DNA from: Gammaproteobacteria bacterium | Lineage (GTDB): Bacteria; Pseudomonadota; Gammaproteobacteria; Eutrophobiales; Eutrophobiaceae | NCBI GenBank assembly: GCA_028281365.1 | Contig: JANQJZ010000048.1 | Coordinates: forward strand, 1-64,000 | Length of the DNA: 64,000 nt | Direction of reading: 5' to 3' | Shown here: one piece after another, positions 19,071 to 29,753 of the stretch | Layout: every line of letters starts with the position of its first letter | Numbering within the stretch: position 1 is the stretch's first letter | Position numbers and translations under genes: made by a program | The notes under the pieces: model-generated | What the model was told of the DNA's origin: nothing | Database searches by the model: none | The model's input: only the letters and a program-made list of their open reading frames with translations

Positions 19071-19580
19071 TTAACTGTTCTCTTCAGGTGGTTCATATGA
19101 ATGATACTCTATAAACGATTCCGGTAAAAAACGTGTACTCCAGATACTAATTCGTTCAAACGGTTCAACCAGCTTTGACTCTTCCCACCAGGGCTCCTGG
19201 GGAAAAGCCGTAAAACCCGCCAAAAATATGATAACGGCAACAATCAACCCTCCAAGGCCCATACCAAAAAATAGACCTAATATTCGATCTGCTGCCGTTA
19301 GTCCTGTTCTACCCAGTAATTTAACAATGAAATAACTAATGCCACTCATTATTACCAAGCTTAAAATAAATAAGCCAATAAATGCCAGAATTATTCGCAA
19401 AATTGGCGTATCGACATGTCCCTCAAGAAGCGGGGCAAAATAAGGAACCAGCTTGATTGACAAGCCCAATGATATCGCCCAGGACAGCAGGGAAAATACG
19501 ATATTTAAAAACCCGTAAAACACACCCACAATTGTCGGCAATGCGATCAAACATAGAATAACGATATCAGCAGTAGACAT
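19071..19580 (-). CDS. cvpA: CvpA family inner-membrane protein
   Basis: 169 residues with four hydrophobic segments (about 4-24, 26-46, 62-85 and 102-126) and the family pattern ADIVILCLIALPTIVGVFYGF plus AADRILGLFFGMGLGG. CvpA is needed for colicin V production in E. coli and for envelope stress tolerance; its molecular activity is unsettled. It is placed directly before purF, as is typical. Confidence 0.93.
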   Translation of the reverse strand: MSTADIVILCLIALPTIVGVFYGFLNIVFSLLSWAISLGLSIKLVPYFAPLLEGHVDTPILRIILAFIGLFILSLVIMSGISYFIVKLLGRTGLTAADRILGLFFGMGLGGLIVAVIIFLAGFTAFPQEPWWEESKLVEPFERISIWSTRFLPESFIEYHSYEPPEENS

Positions 19581-19610
19581 GGAACCTGGACCTATAAAGA
19601 TATTCTGGGT

Positions 19611-20183
19611 TTATGGATAGCTCAATACCATTCCTTCCAAGTCCATTTTAGATTTAATATTTTTTAACAATTTATCTGCATCGGATCGCAATAATTCCGG
19701 CCCAACACGGACACGATATACTGTTTCTTTATCTTGTGTTATCGGCTCAACAAATGCTGGAAAACCGGATTTTTGCAACTTTAACTTAAGTTGATCGGCA
19801 TTAACTTTACTCGTAAAACTACCCAATTGAACTACCCAGGCTGTCAGTCCAACCTGCTTGTCTGCTGTTTTATTTGTAGAGATTGACTCGGGTTGTTGTT
19901 GAGTTTGCTCACCTGTTTTAACATCCTCAACTTGAGTATTTACTCCAGATTCGATATTGCTATCTGCTTCTACCCGGGTTTCAGAAATAACAGGATTTAT
20001 TTGTTCTGTTATAGGAACTAATTTTGATTCAAATTTTTCCGTTGGTCTTTCCGGTATATTCGTCTTCGTTATTGAACCCGTATCAACCGGGCCGGTTAAT
20101 ATCATCGGAATAAAAATAACCGCAATGATAACCAATACTGCAGCACCTACTAAACGTTCCTTTAACCGCTGATGCATCAACAT
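19611..20183 (-). CDS. dedD: DedD-like SPOR-domain membrane protein
   Basis: 190 residues: a short cytoplasmic start, one membrane span (about 12-32), a polar Gln/Thr/Glu-rich linker, and a C-terminal SPOR domain (about 112-188; VVQLGSF, ADQLKLKLQKSGF, YRVRVGPE). SPOR domains bind denuded septal peptidoglycan, so it should act in cell division at mid-cell. The gene overlaps the end of folC by seven bases, indicating translational coupling. Confidence 0.92.
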   Translation of the reverse strand: MLMHQRLKERLVGAAVLVIIAVIFIPMILTGPVDTGSITKTNIPERPTEKFESKLVPITEQINPVISETRVEADSNIESGVNTQVEDVKTGEQTQQQPESISTNKTADKQVGLTAWVVQLGSFTSKVNADQLKLKLQKSGFPAFVEPITQDKETVYRVRVGPELLRSDADKLLKNIKSKMDLEGMVLSYP

Positions 20184-21502
20184 TCCTGCTTCAAATAACG
20201 AAGCGCTGCGCCTACTGTTAGAAATGATCCTGTAATAATAATTCTGTCCCCGGGCATGGCACTTTTTTGAAGTTTATCCAATGCTTCGTTAACATTGATA
20301 AATGTTTGTATATTTTCATTTACTTTCAATTTATTAAGAATTGAAACCAATAAATCTGCTTCTGTTCCCCGCTCTTCCTGATTCAAACTGACAATATTCC
20401 AGCTATCTGCAACTTTGTTTAATATTTTGAGTACTTCCTGGTGATCTTTGTCTTTCAACATTCCTATCAATATATGTGTTTTACCAACACAGGGTATTTT
20501 ACTTAAGTTATTGACCAGTGCTCTGACAGATTGACGATTATGCGCAACATCAAGAATCTTTTGTATTTCGCCAGGAATAATTTGCATACGTCCATTTAAT
20601 CGAAAGTTATTAAATCCCTGTTTAATATTTTCCTCAGAAACAGGGTAATCATGTTTAATCTTTTCCAGGATCATCATGACACCTGCAGCATTCTGTAACT
20701 GAAAATCACTGTATTGCATGGGCCTGGGCAGATCATTAAATTCTGTCGTACTGGATTGCCATGACCATAGATCACGATGAATAGTAAAATTGTAATCACG
20801 ACCCGCTAAAAATAATGGCGTACCTAATGCATTCGCACAATCCAGTAAACTCTGCGGTGGCTTGGGATCTGAACAGATTGCCGGTGCCATGTTCCTGAAG
20901 ATACCGGCTTTTTCCCTGCCGATGCTTTCCCGGTTGTTACCTAACCATTGTTGATGATCCAAATCTATACTACTAATAAGTGCAACGTCAGCATCCAGCA
21001 CATTAACAGCATCCAGCCTGCCGCCTAATCCAACTTCAAGGATTGCCAGGTCAACCTTGTGTTGTCGAAACAAATCCAGTGCTGCAAGTGTGCCAAATTC
21101 AAAATAAGTTAACGATATATCTCCACGCGCTCTATCAATACGGTCGAAAGATTCACAAAGTTCCGTATCGGTAACTTCCTCACCACTAATGCAAATACGT
21201 TCGTTATAACGTAAAAGGTGCGGAGAAACATAGCGACCGGTTTTGTATCCTGCACTGCAAAGAATTTGATCAAGCATAATAACACTTGATCCTTTACCGT
21301 TAGTTCCAGCAACACTGATGACAGTATAGCCAGGTTTAAGTAAACCCATATTATCTGCAACACGGCGGCAACGCTCGAGACCAAGTTCAATAGCAGTGAA
21401 ATGTAAACTTTCCTGCCAACGTAACCATTTATTTAAATTATTAAAACGTAATTGACCTGGCTTCAATACCGGTTCTTTGATCGATTTTATCTTTTCGGAC
21501 AT
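20177..21502 (-). CDS. folC: FolC, dihydrofolate synthase / folylpolyglutamate synthase
   Basis: Adds glutamate to dihydropteroate and to folates. 441 residues. The ATP-binding P-loop is VAGTNGKGSSV, followed by GRYVSPHL, LEVGLGGRLDAVN (Mg and substrate site), DHQQWLG and a C-terminal Mur-ligase-type domain with DVAHN. It lies between accD (20 bases upstream) and dedD, the usual order. Confidence 0.96.
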   Translation of the reverse strand: MSEKIKSIKEPVLKPGQLRFNNLNKWLRWQESLHFTAIELGLERCRRVADNMGLLKPGYTVISVAGTNGKGSSVIMLDQILCSAGYKTGRYVSPHLLRYNERICISGEEVTDTELCESFDRIDRARGDISLTYFEFGTLAALDLFRQHKVDLAILEVGLGGRLDAVNVLDADVALISSIDLDHQQWLGNNRESIGREKAGIFRNMAPAICSDPKPPQSLLDCANALGTPLFLAGRDYNFTIHRDLWSWQSSTTEFNDLPRPMQYSDFQLQNAAGVMMILEKIKHDYPVSEENIKQGFNNFRLNGRMQIIPGEIQKILDVAHNRQSVRALVNNLSKIPCVGKTHILIGMLKDKDHQEVLKILNKVADSWNIVSLNQEERGTEADLLVSILNKLKVNENIQTFINVNEALDKLQKSAMPGDRIIITGSFLTVGAALRYLKQEC

Positions 21503-21522
21503 TGTTCGATATTGAATTATCG

Positions 21523-22386
21523 TTATGCGATCAGGGTTTGATGAGTTAACAATGAAATTATATTGGCGATCCGATCGCGTAATTCCCTGCGATCAATAAT
21601 TATATCTATATCTCCATGTTCTAATAAAAACTCACTTCGTTGGAAACCTTCCGGCAGAGTCTCTCTTACTGTCTGTTCTATAACACGAGGTCCGGCAAAT
21701 CCGATTAAAGCATTGGGTTCTGCAATATTAATATCACCCAGGCTGGCCAAACTGGCAGAAACACCACCCATAGTCGGATTAGTTAGTACAGAAATATAAG
21801 GCAAATTATTTTTACGAATTGATGAAATTGCTGCTGTCGTTTTTGCCATCTGCATCAATGAAAATAATGCTTCCTGCATTCTCGCTCCACCACTGGTAGA
21901 AAAACATATAAATGGAGTTTTTTGTTGAATAGCAGATTCAGCAGCAAGTACAAATCGTTCACCGACAACAGAACCCATTGAACCGCCCATAAAATCAAAC
22001 TCGAAAGCACAACATACCACAGGCATTCCTTTTAGCGTGCCACTTATGGCGACTAACGCATCATTTTCACCGGTTTGCTTTTGAGACTGATTTAACCTGT
22101 CTTTATAACGTTTGCTATCTTTAAACTTCAGGATATCAATTGGTTTTATGCTAGTACCAATCTCCTCCCTGTCGCCTTCATCGAGAAACCTTTCGAGTCG
22201 AATACGCGCAGTGATTCGCATATGATGATTACATTTTGGACAAACTTCCAGATTTCTATCCAGTTCAGCGCGATACAAAACTGCATTACATGCTTCACAT
22301 TTTGTCCACACCCCCTCTGGTACTGTGCGACGATTATTTCCATTAGTCTTGTTTCTGGAAGGAAGTATTTTTTTAAACCAACTCAT
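21523..22386 (-). CDS. accD: Acetyl-CoA carboxylase carboxyltransferase, beta subunit
   Basis: 287 residues. It forms the carboxyltransferase with AccA, giving malonyl-CoA for fatty acid synthesis. The N-terminal zinc ribbon uses C30, C33, C49 and C52; the crotonase-fold domain contains [10 protein letters not shown] and [11 protein letters not shown]-like [10 protein letters not shown]. Located in the trpA-accD-folC string, separated from trpA by 12 bases. Confidence 0.97.
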   Translation of the reverse strand: MSWFKKILPSRNKTNGNNRRTVPEGVWTKCEACNAVLYRAELDRNLEVCPKCNHHMRITARIRLERFLDEGDREEIGTSIKPIDILKFKDSKRYKDRLNQSQKQTGENDALVAISGTLKGMPVVCCAFEFDFMGGSMGSVVGERFVLAAESAIQQKTPFICFSTSGGARMQEALFSLMQMAKTTAAISSIRKNNLPYISVLTNPTMGGVSASLASLGDINIAEPNALIGFAGPRVIEQTVRETLPEGFQRSEFLLEHGDIDIIIDRRELRDRIANIISLLTHQTLIA

Positions 22387-22398
22387 ATATTCGGGCCT

Positions 22399-23208
22399 TT
22401 AATCAATATTATCCAATGCTTCACGCAGTGAGCGTATAAACGCTGATACTTCCAGTTTCATTTTTTCCTTTTCATCTGCATGTTCTGCAATACGTTCAAC
22501 CAATGCACTGCCAATCACAACAGCATCGCTTATTTTACCAACTGCCCCGGCTATTTGTGGATCTTTAATACCGAAACCTACCCCTAATGGCAATGATGTT
22601 TTGCTACGAATTTGGTTCAGTTTTTCCGCAACCACATCCACATCGAGCCTGTCACTTCCGGTTACACCCTTTAATGAAACATAATAAAGAAACCCTGACG
22701 CAACTTCACAGATGCGATCAAGACGCCCATCATTCGTGGTCGGTGATAACAAATATATTTGATCCAGGCTTTTTGGTTTGAAAGCTTTATTTAAGTCTCC
22801 TGATTCTTCTGGTGGCAGATCGACGACTAAAACACCATCTACACCAGACTTATTGGCCTTATCAGCAAAATTCTCATACCCCATAATTTCGATAGGATTC
22901 AAATAACCCATCAAAATTACGGGCGTTGTATCGTCCTGTTGTCTAAATTCAGCCACCATCTTAAAAATGTCATCCGTATGTGTACCATTAGCTAATGCCC
23001 TTTCACTGGCGCGTTGTATAACAGGACCATCCGCCATTGGGTCTGAAAATGGGATGCCTAATTCAATAATATTTGCGCCTGCGCTAACCAAATCATGCAT
23101 TAATCCAACCGTTAAACCAGGATCCGGATCACCAGCTGTGATAAATGGGATAAGTGCTTTTTTATTATTATCTTGTAACGCACTAAAACAGGCTTGAATT
23201 CTACTCAT
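22399..23208 (-). CDS. trpA: Tryptophan synthase alpha chain
   Basis: Cleaves indole-3-glycerol phosphate to indole, passed through a tunnel to TrpB. 269 residues. The signature LGIPFSDPMADGP carries a catalytic acid; PFITAGDPD, VLVVDLPPEES and VGFGI are also visible. It is separated from trpB by a small extra gene, an unusual arrangement. Confidence 0.97.
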   Translation of the reverse strand: MSRIQACFSALQDNNKKALIPFITAGDPDPGLTVGLMHDLVSAGANIIELGIPFSDPMADGPVIQRASERALANGTHTDDIFKMVAEFRQQDDTTPVILMGYLNPIEIMGYENFADKANKSGVDGVLVVDLPPEESGDLNKAFKPKSLDQIYLLSPTTNDGRLDRICEVASGFLYYVSLKGVTGSDRLDVDVVAEKLNQIRSKTSLPLGVGFGIKDPQIAGAVGKISDAVVIGSALVERIAEHADEKEKMKLEVSAFIRSLREALDNID

Positions 23209-23273
23209 ATTAAATACTGATTAATTAATGACAGGAAAAAATAAATTTTGAAAAAGTGTTATTTAAAAAAAGC

Positions 23274-23465
23274 TTATTCTTTTAAGCCTAATTTTAGTTC
23301 TAATAATTCTATTGCCATATCCGGCACTTCTTTATGATTTTTAGATTCATTCGACAATAACCAATAATCCACTTCATCCCGCTTGACCTTGACCAATTCT
23401 GCTATCGTCATTCGATCGAGTTCTTTATCAGTCATTATTTCCATCAAACGTTCACGGTTATTCAT
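23274..23465 (-). CDS. Small protein within the trp operon, possible helix-turn-helix
   Basis: 63 residues between trpB and trpA, with AAGGA eight bases before the ATG, 17 bases after trpB. The segment LDRMTIAELVKVKRDEVDYW then VPDMAIELLELKLGL looks like a short Cro/XRE-type helix-turn-helix: a helix, a V-x3-V-x2-W recognition-helix pattern, and a closing helix. If so it could bind DNA and regulate the operon; that is inference. I do not recognise a characterised homologue. Confidence 0.65.
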   Translation of the reverse strand: MNNRERLMEIMTDKELDRMTIAELVKVKRDEVDYWLLSNESKNHKEVPDMAIELLELKLGLKE

Positions 23466-23482
23466 GTTAATTTTCCTTACTG

Positions 23483-24721
23483 TTAAAGCGTTATACCTTC
23501 GTGAGCAGCCACCGTGTGGATATCTTTATCACCCCGGCCGGACAAGTTGGCAATAATTATCGCATCTTTATCCATTTCAGGTGCAATTTTTGCCGTGTAT
23601 GCCAGGGCATGACTGGATTCCAGTGCAGGAATAATACCTTCAATCAAAGTCAGATCATGGAAGGCCTGCAAGGCTTCTTTATCGGTAACAGAGACGTAAC
23701 TGGCACGACCGCTATCTTTTAACCATGCATGTTCCGGCCCAACCCCGGGATAATCCAATCCAGCCGAAATTGAATGCGTTTCAATAATCTGGCCGTACTT
23801 ATCTTCCATAAGGTAAGTCCTGTTGCCATGCAATACACCAGGTTTGCCAGCATTTAATGGTGCCGCATGATGACCTGTTTCAATACCCTCTCCTGCGGCT
23901 TCAACACCGAAGATTGAAACCTGCTTATCATCAAGAAATGGATGGAATAATCCAATGGCATTTGATCCGCCGCCTACACATGCCACCAGGGTATCCGGTA
24001 ATCTTCCAGCTTGTTCCAGACACTGTTGTCGCGCTTCTCTTCCTACCACAGCGTTGAAATCTCTGACCATCGCCGGATAAGGATGCGGTCCGGCAACGGT
24101 ACCGATAATATAAAATGTATCATCGACATTAGTTACCCAGTCACGCATTGCTTCATTTAATGCATCTTTCAGGGTTTTTGAACCCGCTTCAACTGAGACA
24201 ACCTTCGCACCAAGCAATTTCATACGAAAAACATTGATCGCCTGCCGCTGTATATCTTCAGCACCCATATAAACAACACACTCCATCCCATAGCGGGCGG
24301 CTACAGTTGCCGATGCAACGCCATGTTGACCAGCTCCTGTTTCAGCAATGATTCGCTTTTTACCCATTCGTCGGGCTAATAAAGCCTGTCCCACAGTGTT
24401 GTTAATTTTATGTGCGCCGGTATGGTTTAAGTCCTCCCGTTTAAGATAGATTTGAGCGCCACCCAATTGCGCACTCCAGCGTTTGGCATGATAAAGTGGT
24501 GATGGTCGGCCAACATAATGTTTTAATTCGTTTTCAAACTCTGAAAGAAATTCCGGATTCTTTAAATATTGATTGTAGGCTTGCTCTAATTCATCCAGAG
24601 GTCCCATTAATGTTTCAGCGACAAACCTTCCACCATAGGGACCAAAATGCCCTCGATCATCCGGCATTTCTTTTAATGGCTCGTCTGTTGTAGAGTTAAT
24701 TTTATTCGTTACTTCCGACAT
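23483..24721 (-). CDS. trpB: Tryptophan synthase beta chain
   Basis: PLP enzyme of 412 residues joining indole and serine. PLP lysine is in [11 protein letters not shown], the phosphate site is GGGSNAIG, and EAAGEG and [10 protein letters not shown] are present. The N terminus is extended by about 20 polar residues compared with E. coli TrpB. Its start overlaps the end of trpF by 13 bases, so trpF-trpB are coupled. Confidence 0.97.
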   Translation of the reverse strand: MSEVTNKINSTTDEPLKEMPDDRGHFGPYGGRFVAETLMGPLDELEQAYNQYLKNPEFLSEFENELKHYVGRPSPLYHAKRWSAQLGGAQIYLKREDLNHTGAHKINNTVGQALLARRMGKKRIIAETGAGQHGVASATVAARYGMECVVYMGAEDIQRQAINVFRMKLLGAKVVSVEAGSKTLKDALNEAMRDWVTNVDDTFYIIGTVAGPHPYPAMVRDFNAVVGREARQQCLEQAGRLPDTLVACVGGGSNAIGLFHPFLDDKQVSIFGVEAAGEGIETGHHAAPLNAGKPGVLHGNRTYLMEDKYGQIIETHSISAGLDYPGVGPEHAWLKDSGRASYVSVTDKEALQAFHDLTLIEGIIPALESSHALAYTAKIAPEMDKDAIIIANLSGRGDKDIHTVAAHEGITL

Positions 24722-25344
24722 TCATTCACTTCTTTAATAAAGTTAATTATCTTGTTTGGGTCCTTCTTGCCTTTTTCTATTTCAACACCACCACTCACAT
24801 CAACTGCATAAGGTTTAACCTTTGCTATGGCTTGTTTTACATTATTTATATTAAGTCCTCCAGCAAGAATAATCGGTTTAGTTAAATCTTTCGGTATCCT
24901 GTCCCAATCAAACGAAATACCGGTACCCCCGGGCGTATCTTTTACAAAAGTATCCAATAATAACGCCCTGGCCGACGCATAAGTCTTAATTTCTGAACCC
25001 AAATCAACATCACTACTCATTCTTATAGCCTTAATATACGGCCTGCCATATAAAGTACAAGCTTGTTCCATTTCCTGTCCATGGAATTGTAATGTATCTA
25101 TTGGAACCTGTTTTAGTATTTCTCTAATATAATTTTCATCCGCATCAACAAATAAACCTGTACAATTTATAAATGGTGGCACGCTATTTACTATGCGACT
25201 AGCTGTATCTATAGAAACATAACGTGGGCTTTTTTCATAAAAAACCAGGCCTATTGCATCTGCTCCAGCTTCAACTGCAACCATCGCATCTTCAAGACTG
25301 GTAATACCGCAAATCTTTACCCTGGTGCGACTAATATTATTCAT
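24709..25344 (-). CDS. trpF: Phosphoribosylanthranilate isomerase
   Basis: A TIM-barrel isomerase of 211 residues in tryptophan synthesis. Catalytic cysteine is in VKICGIT and the aspartate in LLLDTFVKD; phosphate-binding loops are LAGGL and DVSGGVE. Stand-alone rather than fused with TrpC, as usual outside enterics. It overlaps truA by four bases (ATGA) upstream and trpB downstream. Confidence 0.96.
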   Translation of the reverse strand: MNNISRTRVKICGITSLEDAMVAVEAGADAIGLVFYEKSPRYVSIDTASRIVNSVPPFINCTGLFVDADENYIREILKQVPIDTLQFHGQEMEQACTLYGRPYIKAIRMSSDVDLGSEIKTYASARALLLDTFVKDTPGGTGISFDWDRIPKDLTKPIILAGGLNINNVKQAIAKVKPYAVDVSGGVEIEKGKKDPNKIINFIKEVNECRK

Positions 25345-26135
25345 TGAATCGCTTCCATTTGTTCAAGCAACGTTTTCACTTTTGGTATGTTGAATCGCGC
25401 CGGATATTTAACATCAACCAGATACAAACCGTCTGGTTCTGCCGTGACTCCACCTGCTGTTCGATCTTTCGCATCCAATACTTCTTTTGCCCAGGAAATA
25501 TTTTCTCCGCCATATCCAATAGTCATTAATACACCAGCAATATTTCTTACCATATGATGTAAAAAGGCATTCGCACATATTGTAATTACAAACGTATCAC
25601 TCATTTTATTTATTGTCAGATTATACACGGTACGGATCGGGGATTTTGCCTGGCATGCTACTGCCCTATACGAAGTAAAATCATGTTCACCAACGAAACA
25701 ACTGGCAGCTGTTTTCATTTTTTCCAGATCGAGTGAACGACATTCCCAACTTGCTAATCCATTTAAAATGGCCGGTCGAGATCGGCGGTTAATAATAAGG
25801 TATTGATACGTTCTTTGTTCAGCACAAAACCGTGCATGAAAATCTTCTTCAACTTCCTTTGCCCAGGTTACGGCTATATTACCAGGGAGCTTGGTATTGG
25901 TACCTAATACCCAGCCGTGATCCTCTCTTTTTGCTGATGTTTCAAAATGCACAACTTGTTGAATTGCATGCACACCGGTATCAGTACGTCCAGCACATAC
26001 TACCGTGATTTCTTCATCAGCAATTTCGGACAAGGCCTGCTCTAGTGTTGCCTGAACAGTTATTGCATGATCCTGTTTCTGCCAACCGGAATAATCTTGT
26101 CCATTGTATTCAATTCCCAGTGCAATCTTCATCAT
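25341..26135 (-). CDS. truA: tRNA pseudouridine(38-40) synthase
   Basis: 264 residues. The catalytic aspartate is in CAGRTDTGVHA; YNGQDYSGWQ at the start and FLHHMVRNIAG near the C terminus are family hallmarks. It modifies U38-40 in the anticodon arm. Its position between fimV and trpF is conserved in many gammaproteobacteria. Confidence 0.96.
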   Translation of the reverse strand: MMKIALGIEYNGQDYSGWQKQDHAITVQATLEQALSEIADEEITVVCAGRTDTGVHAIQQVVHFETSAKREDHGWVLGTNTKLPGNIAVTWAKEVEEDFHARFCAEQRTYQYLIINRRSRPAILNGLASWECRSLDLEKMKTAASCFVGEHDFTSYRAVACQAKSPIRTVYNLTINKMSDTFVITICANAFLHHMVRNIAGVLMTIGYGGENISWAKEVLDAKDRTAGGVTAEPDGLYLVDVKYPARFNIPKVKTLLEQMEAIQ

Positions 26136-26213
26136 GACCGGTGATTGGATCGATATTGAAAGTTACGGAATGTTAAAAAAAGGCGAAATTAAAAACGAAC
26201 TCAAAAACTAAAA

Positions 26214-29200
26214 TCACACCTGTGCCAATAATTCTTCAGCTTGTTTCTTTTGTTCATCATTCCCTTCAACCATTACTTCGTCGAGTATTGTCTTTGCACT
26301 CTCTTTATCGCCAAGCTCGACATAAGCCTTGGCTAAATCAAGCTTGGTTGCAACTTCATCTTCGACGCTTTGTTCTTCAGGTTGAGCTGCCCTGGGAACA
26401 AATACAGTATGGTCTTCATCATCATCATCGTCTTCATCTTCAGATGGAAGTGCCATCTTTGGCATTTCTACAGTACCTTCAAGATCGATATCAGCTGCTG
26501 GCTGTTCATCAGTTGCCGGTTCTTCACTGTCAGCATCCATATTCAGATCGAAATCCAATTCAGCGCCATCCGTTGGTTCCTCTGACTCACCGGCTATATC
26601 AGGACTGACTTCAGGTTTGGAATCGGAATCCGTATCTAAAGATATTCCATCATCCGCTTCTGACATATCCAGTTCAATTCCACCTTCACTGGTTTCACCC
26701 ATATCCAGGTCGAGTGAAATTTCACTATCCTCTTTGGCCACACTATCTGCACCTGCATCCATATCCAGCGAAATTTCGTCGCCACCTTCTGCAGTAACAT
26801 CATCAGTTGCTTCACCCATATCAAAATCGAGAGATATTTCTCCATCGCCGGCACTATCGTCTCCGCTATCAGGTTGAACAGGTTCTTCATCACCTGTATC
26901 AAGCTCGATTTCACCGGCACCGGATTCATCTGTTACAACTTCCGACTCTGCTTCTGTATCAGTAGCGCTAGCTAAATCAAAATCAAGTACATTATCATCA
27001 TCAGCGGGTTCTGCCGCTGCTTCACTTTCGGGTTCAGTACCAACATCTAATAGTTCGTCACTATCAGCTCCCGCACTGGTGGCAGCAGTAACATCAAGTA
27101 AATCTTCTTCTGTATCCAGTTCAAGATCTGCAGCAGTAGTTACATCAAGCAGATCTTCACTATCAGCACTACCAGCTGACAGATCAAGCATGTCATCATC
27201 GGTACTTGCTTCGGTAGATTCAGCTGGCTCATCGGTCCCGGTAGCTGCAGTCACATCAAGTAGATCTTCTGCGCCAGTCCCTGCACCAGTACCTGAAATA
27301 TCAAGCATATCTTCGTCCGCACCTGGTTCAGGCAAGGCTTCAGAGTCTGCTTCAATTCCTACCGCTGCAGTAACATCAAGGATATCTTCACCTTCTTCAG
27401 AAGCCGTTAAATCAAGGGCACCATCATTGCTATCTGTTGCCGGTGTTTCGGCAGCTTCGGCACCTGTACCAATATCAAAATCCAGTCCTCCTTCATCACC
27501 ACCGCCGGACTCTTCATCAGCAGTTACATCAACAAATCCGCCGCCTGTTGTCTCTGCAGCGCCATCATCTTCATCATCGGCACCTTCTTCAAACAATGCA
27601 CGATTTGGAGACATCTCCTGCCACATTGCAACTGCCATACCCCAGTTTTCATCTGCCTCACCAAATTTATCATGCAAGACCTTTGCGATCTCCTCATACC
27701 CCTTCTTGTTACCTGATGTATAAAAGACTTCAAGCAACTTGGTATAGTATTCCGGATTCTCCGGATCATCATTGATGGCATTACGTACCATCTCTTCTGC
27801 TTGATCGAATTGTTCAAAAGCGAGATAGGTATTAACCTCTTGTAATGGATCTTCTTCAGCTTCTTCTTCATCAGGGGCCGCAGCTTCAGGAGCAATAAAT
27901 TGTGTTTTTTCTTCTTCTTCCTGCTCATCATCAGTATCAAGATCAAACTCAGGTGCTTCTTCTTCAGGCATTGCCGTTTCTGCTTCAGATTCTGATTCTG
28001 GCAGAGCAGTAACCGCTTCTGAATCAGGAGCTTCCCCGCCTGTATCACCCAGATCACCAGAATCGAAATCCGGAAATGCTTCAGCAGTCGGTGCATCAAT
28101 ATGCATTACTTCGGCGGGCTCTTTTTTAAACTTCAGTATTACAATCACAATTAGTAATAACAGGATAACGCCACCAACCGCCATACCGATGATTGGATTA
28201 CCAAGCAGCATTTCTTTAACCGGGCCAAGGTACTGATTAACCATACCCATAATGCCTGCATCTGCAGGAGCAGGTTCATCGATTACCTCAATGACCTCTT
28301 CAGGTTCTTCTTCTATAAGCTCTTCTTCTTCCGCAACGGGTTCTTCTTCAACGAGCTCTTCAGGCTCCTCTTCTATAACCTCTTCTTCTTCCGCAACCGG
28401 TTCTTCTTCTATAAGCTCTTCTTCTTCCGCAACCGGTTCTTCTTCAACAAGCTCTTCAGGCTCCTCTTCTATAACCTCTTCTTCTATAACCTCTTCTTCT
28501 TCCGCAACCGGTTCTTCTTCTATAACTTCTTCTGCTTCTGCGGCGGCATCACTTCTTGCCATTTGTTCCTGAAGAGCGGCAAGTTCATCATCCTTAAGTT
28601 CAAGTAAACGTTTTAAATCAGAAAGCAATGTTTCTGATTCCTGTAATCGATCTTTTAGTTCAATGTTTTCCTGGGTAAGTGCTTGTATCGTTTCATTCGC
28701 CAGGATCAAATCATTACCTGTACCTGAGTCCACACTAACTGCTTGTTCAGTAGTCTCGTCTGATTCATTGGCTGCAACGAGTTTTAATTCAGGATCAGAT
28801 TCAACAACCTCTTCTGCCTGACCTGTAACTTCTTCTTCATCTTCCGCCTCAACGGGCTCGGGAACTGAACTGACCTCAGGCCGCTCACTGACTGCTGTAG
28901 ATAAATTGTCCTTAATACTTCCCCACGCAGTATATTGTGATTGGACCTCTGCCAAAGCCTGGGCATTAGTCAGTGTCGTAAGCTCACTTTCATCTGGCAT
29001 ACGTAAGATCTGACCGCGCTTAAGCCCGTTTATATTCTGACCATTGAATGCCTCCGGGTTAGCCCTTAATAAGGCCAGCATCATTTGGTTAACACTAACC
29101 GAACTATCAGGACGCGTTGCTGAGGCAACAGACCAAAGGGTATCTGATCCAGTCGTTGGACCATAATCACCACCGGAATAATCTATTGCAGGTGAAGAGA

Positions 29201-29735
29201 CAGGTGTAACAGTCGAAGCGCTGTGCGCTTCGAAATCCTCGGCATAAACAACCTTATGTTCCGGATCATCGATGGTTGATGCGACATCATCAATCAATTC
29301 AACCTGATTTCTAAATTCTTCAGCACGTGCGCTTGAATCATATAATGGTGGATCGAGTAATACCGTATATTCGCGGTATAGACGACCTTTAGACCAACTT
29401 ACTTCAACCAGGAAATTTAGAAATGGTTCACGGATCGGTTCTGTACTAAACACACGAATATAATCAGGCCCACCATCAACCGAACGGCGTAACGCAAATC
29501 TTAAATTACCTAAAATAAAAGCCCGTTCAATCTTTGCCCGTGCAAATGCTTCGCTATCAGCAAGTGCAACATTAAGAGAATCCAGCTCGTCTGCAGTAGG
29601 TGATAATAATTCGATTCTTGCATCAAACGGCTCATTCAATGCTGAATTAAGATCTAGCCGTCCTAAGCCAAGTGCACTGGCAATAGATGGAACCAGTATC
29701 AGTAAAATGGCAAAGTGGAGTTTATGTCTCATCAT
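26214..29735 (-). CDS. fimV: FimV, polar peptidoglycan-binding hub protein
   Basis: 1173 residues. In order: signal peptide; FimV N-terminal domain (about 22-135, ending REPFLNFLVEVSW...VLLDPP); LysM-like peptidoglycan-binding domain (about 195-255); coiled coil (about 345-395); a Glu-rich repeat stretch (about 400-490, units of EEEPVAEEEE type); one membrane span (about 515-537); a long acidic cytoplasmic part with repeated DLLDVTAATG-like and ISLDFDMGE-like units; and the C-terminal FimV domain with a TPR-like helix pair ending AEELLAQV. FimV organises type IV pili, the type II secretion system and polar signalling. The internal repeats are far longer than the conserved parts and are probably variable between strains. 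Confidence 0.95.
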   Translation of the reverse strand: MMRHKLHFAILLILVPSIASALGLGRLDLNSALNEPFDARIELLSPTADELDSLNVALADSEAFARAKIERAFILGNLRFALRRSVDGGPDYIRVFSTEPIREPFLNFLVEVSWSKGRLYREYTVLLDPPLYDSSARAEEFRNQVELIDDVASTIDDPEHKVVYAEDFEAHSASTVTPVSSPAIDYSGGDYGPTTGSDTLWSVASATRPDSSVSVNQMMLALLRANPEAFNGQNINGLKRGQILRMPDESELTTLTNAQALAEVQSQYTAWGSIKDNLSTAVSERPEVSSVPEPVEAEDEEEVTGQAEEVVESDPELKLVAANESDETTEQAVSVDSGTGNDLILANETIQALTQENIELKDRLQESETLLSDLKRLLELKDDELAALQEQMARSDAAAEAEEVIEEEPVAEEEEVIEEEVIEEEPEELVEEEPVAEEEELIEEEPVAEEEEVIEEEPEELVEEEPVAEEEELIEEEPEEVIEVIDEPAPADAGIMGMVNQYLGPVKEMLLGNPIIGMAVGGVILLLLIVIVILKFKKEPAEVMHIDAPTAEAFPDFDSGDLGDTGGEAPDSEAVTALPESESEAETAMPEEEAPEFDLDTDDEQEEEEKTQFIAPEAAAPDEEEAEEDPLQEVNTYLAFEQFDQAEEMVRNAINDDPENPEYYTKLLEVFYTSGNKKGYEEIAKVLHDKFGEADENWGMAVAMWQEMSPNRALFEEGADDEDDGAAETTGGGFVDVTADEESGGGDEGGLDFDIGTGAEAAETPATDSNDGALDLTASEEGEDILDVTAAVGIEADSEALPEPGADEDMLDISGTGAGTGAEDLLDVTAATGTDEPAESTEASTDDDMLDLSAGSADSEDLLDVTTAADLELDTEEDLLDVTAATSAGADSDELLDVGTEPESEAAAEPADDDNVLDFDLASATDTEAESEVVTDESGAGEIELDTGDEEPVQPDSGDDSAGDGEISLDFDMGEATDDVTAEGGDEISLDMDAGADSVAKEDSEISLDLDMGETSEGGIELDMSEADDGISLDTDSDSKPEVSPDIAGESEEPTDGAELDFDLNMDADSEEPATDEQPAADIDLEGTVEMPKMALPSEDEDDDDDEDHTVFVPRAAQPEEQSVEDEVATKLDLAKAYVELGDKESAKTILDEVMVEGNDEQKKQAEELLAQV

Positions 29736-29753
29736 TACTCAGCTTCCTTGAAT

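Noticed and set aside
28270-28545. CRISPR-like appearance of the repeated DNA in fimV
   Set aside because: Units are short, contiguous, in frame with fimV and have no unique spacers.
28252-28572. Ser/Thr-rich plus-strand frame inside fimV
   Set aside because: Shadow of the Glu-rich repeat of FimV on the other strand; same applies to other low-complexity frames between 26222 and 28100.
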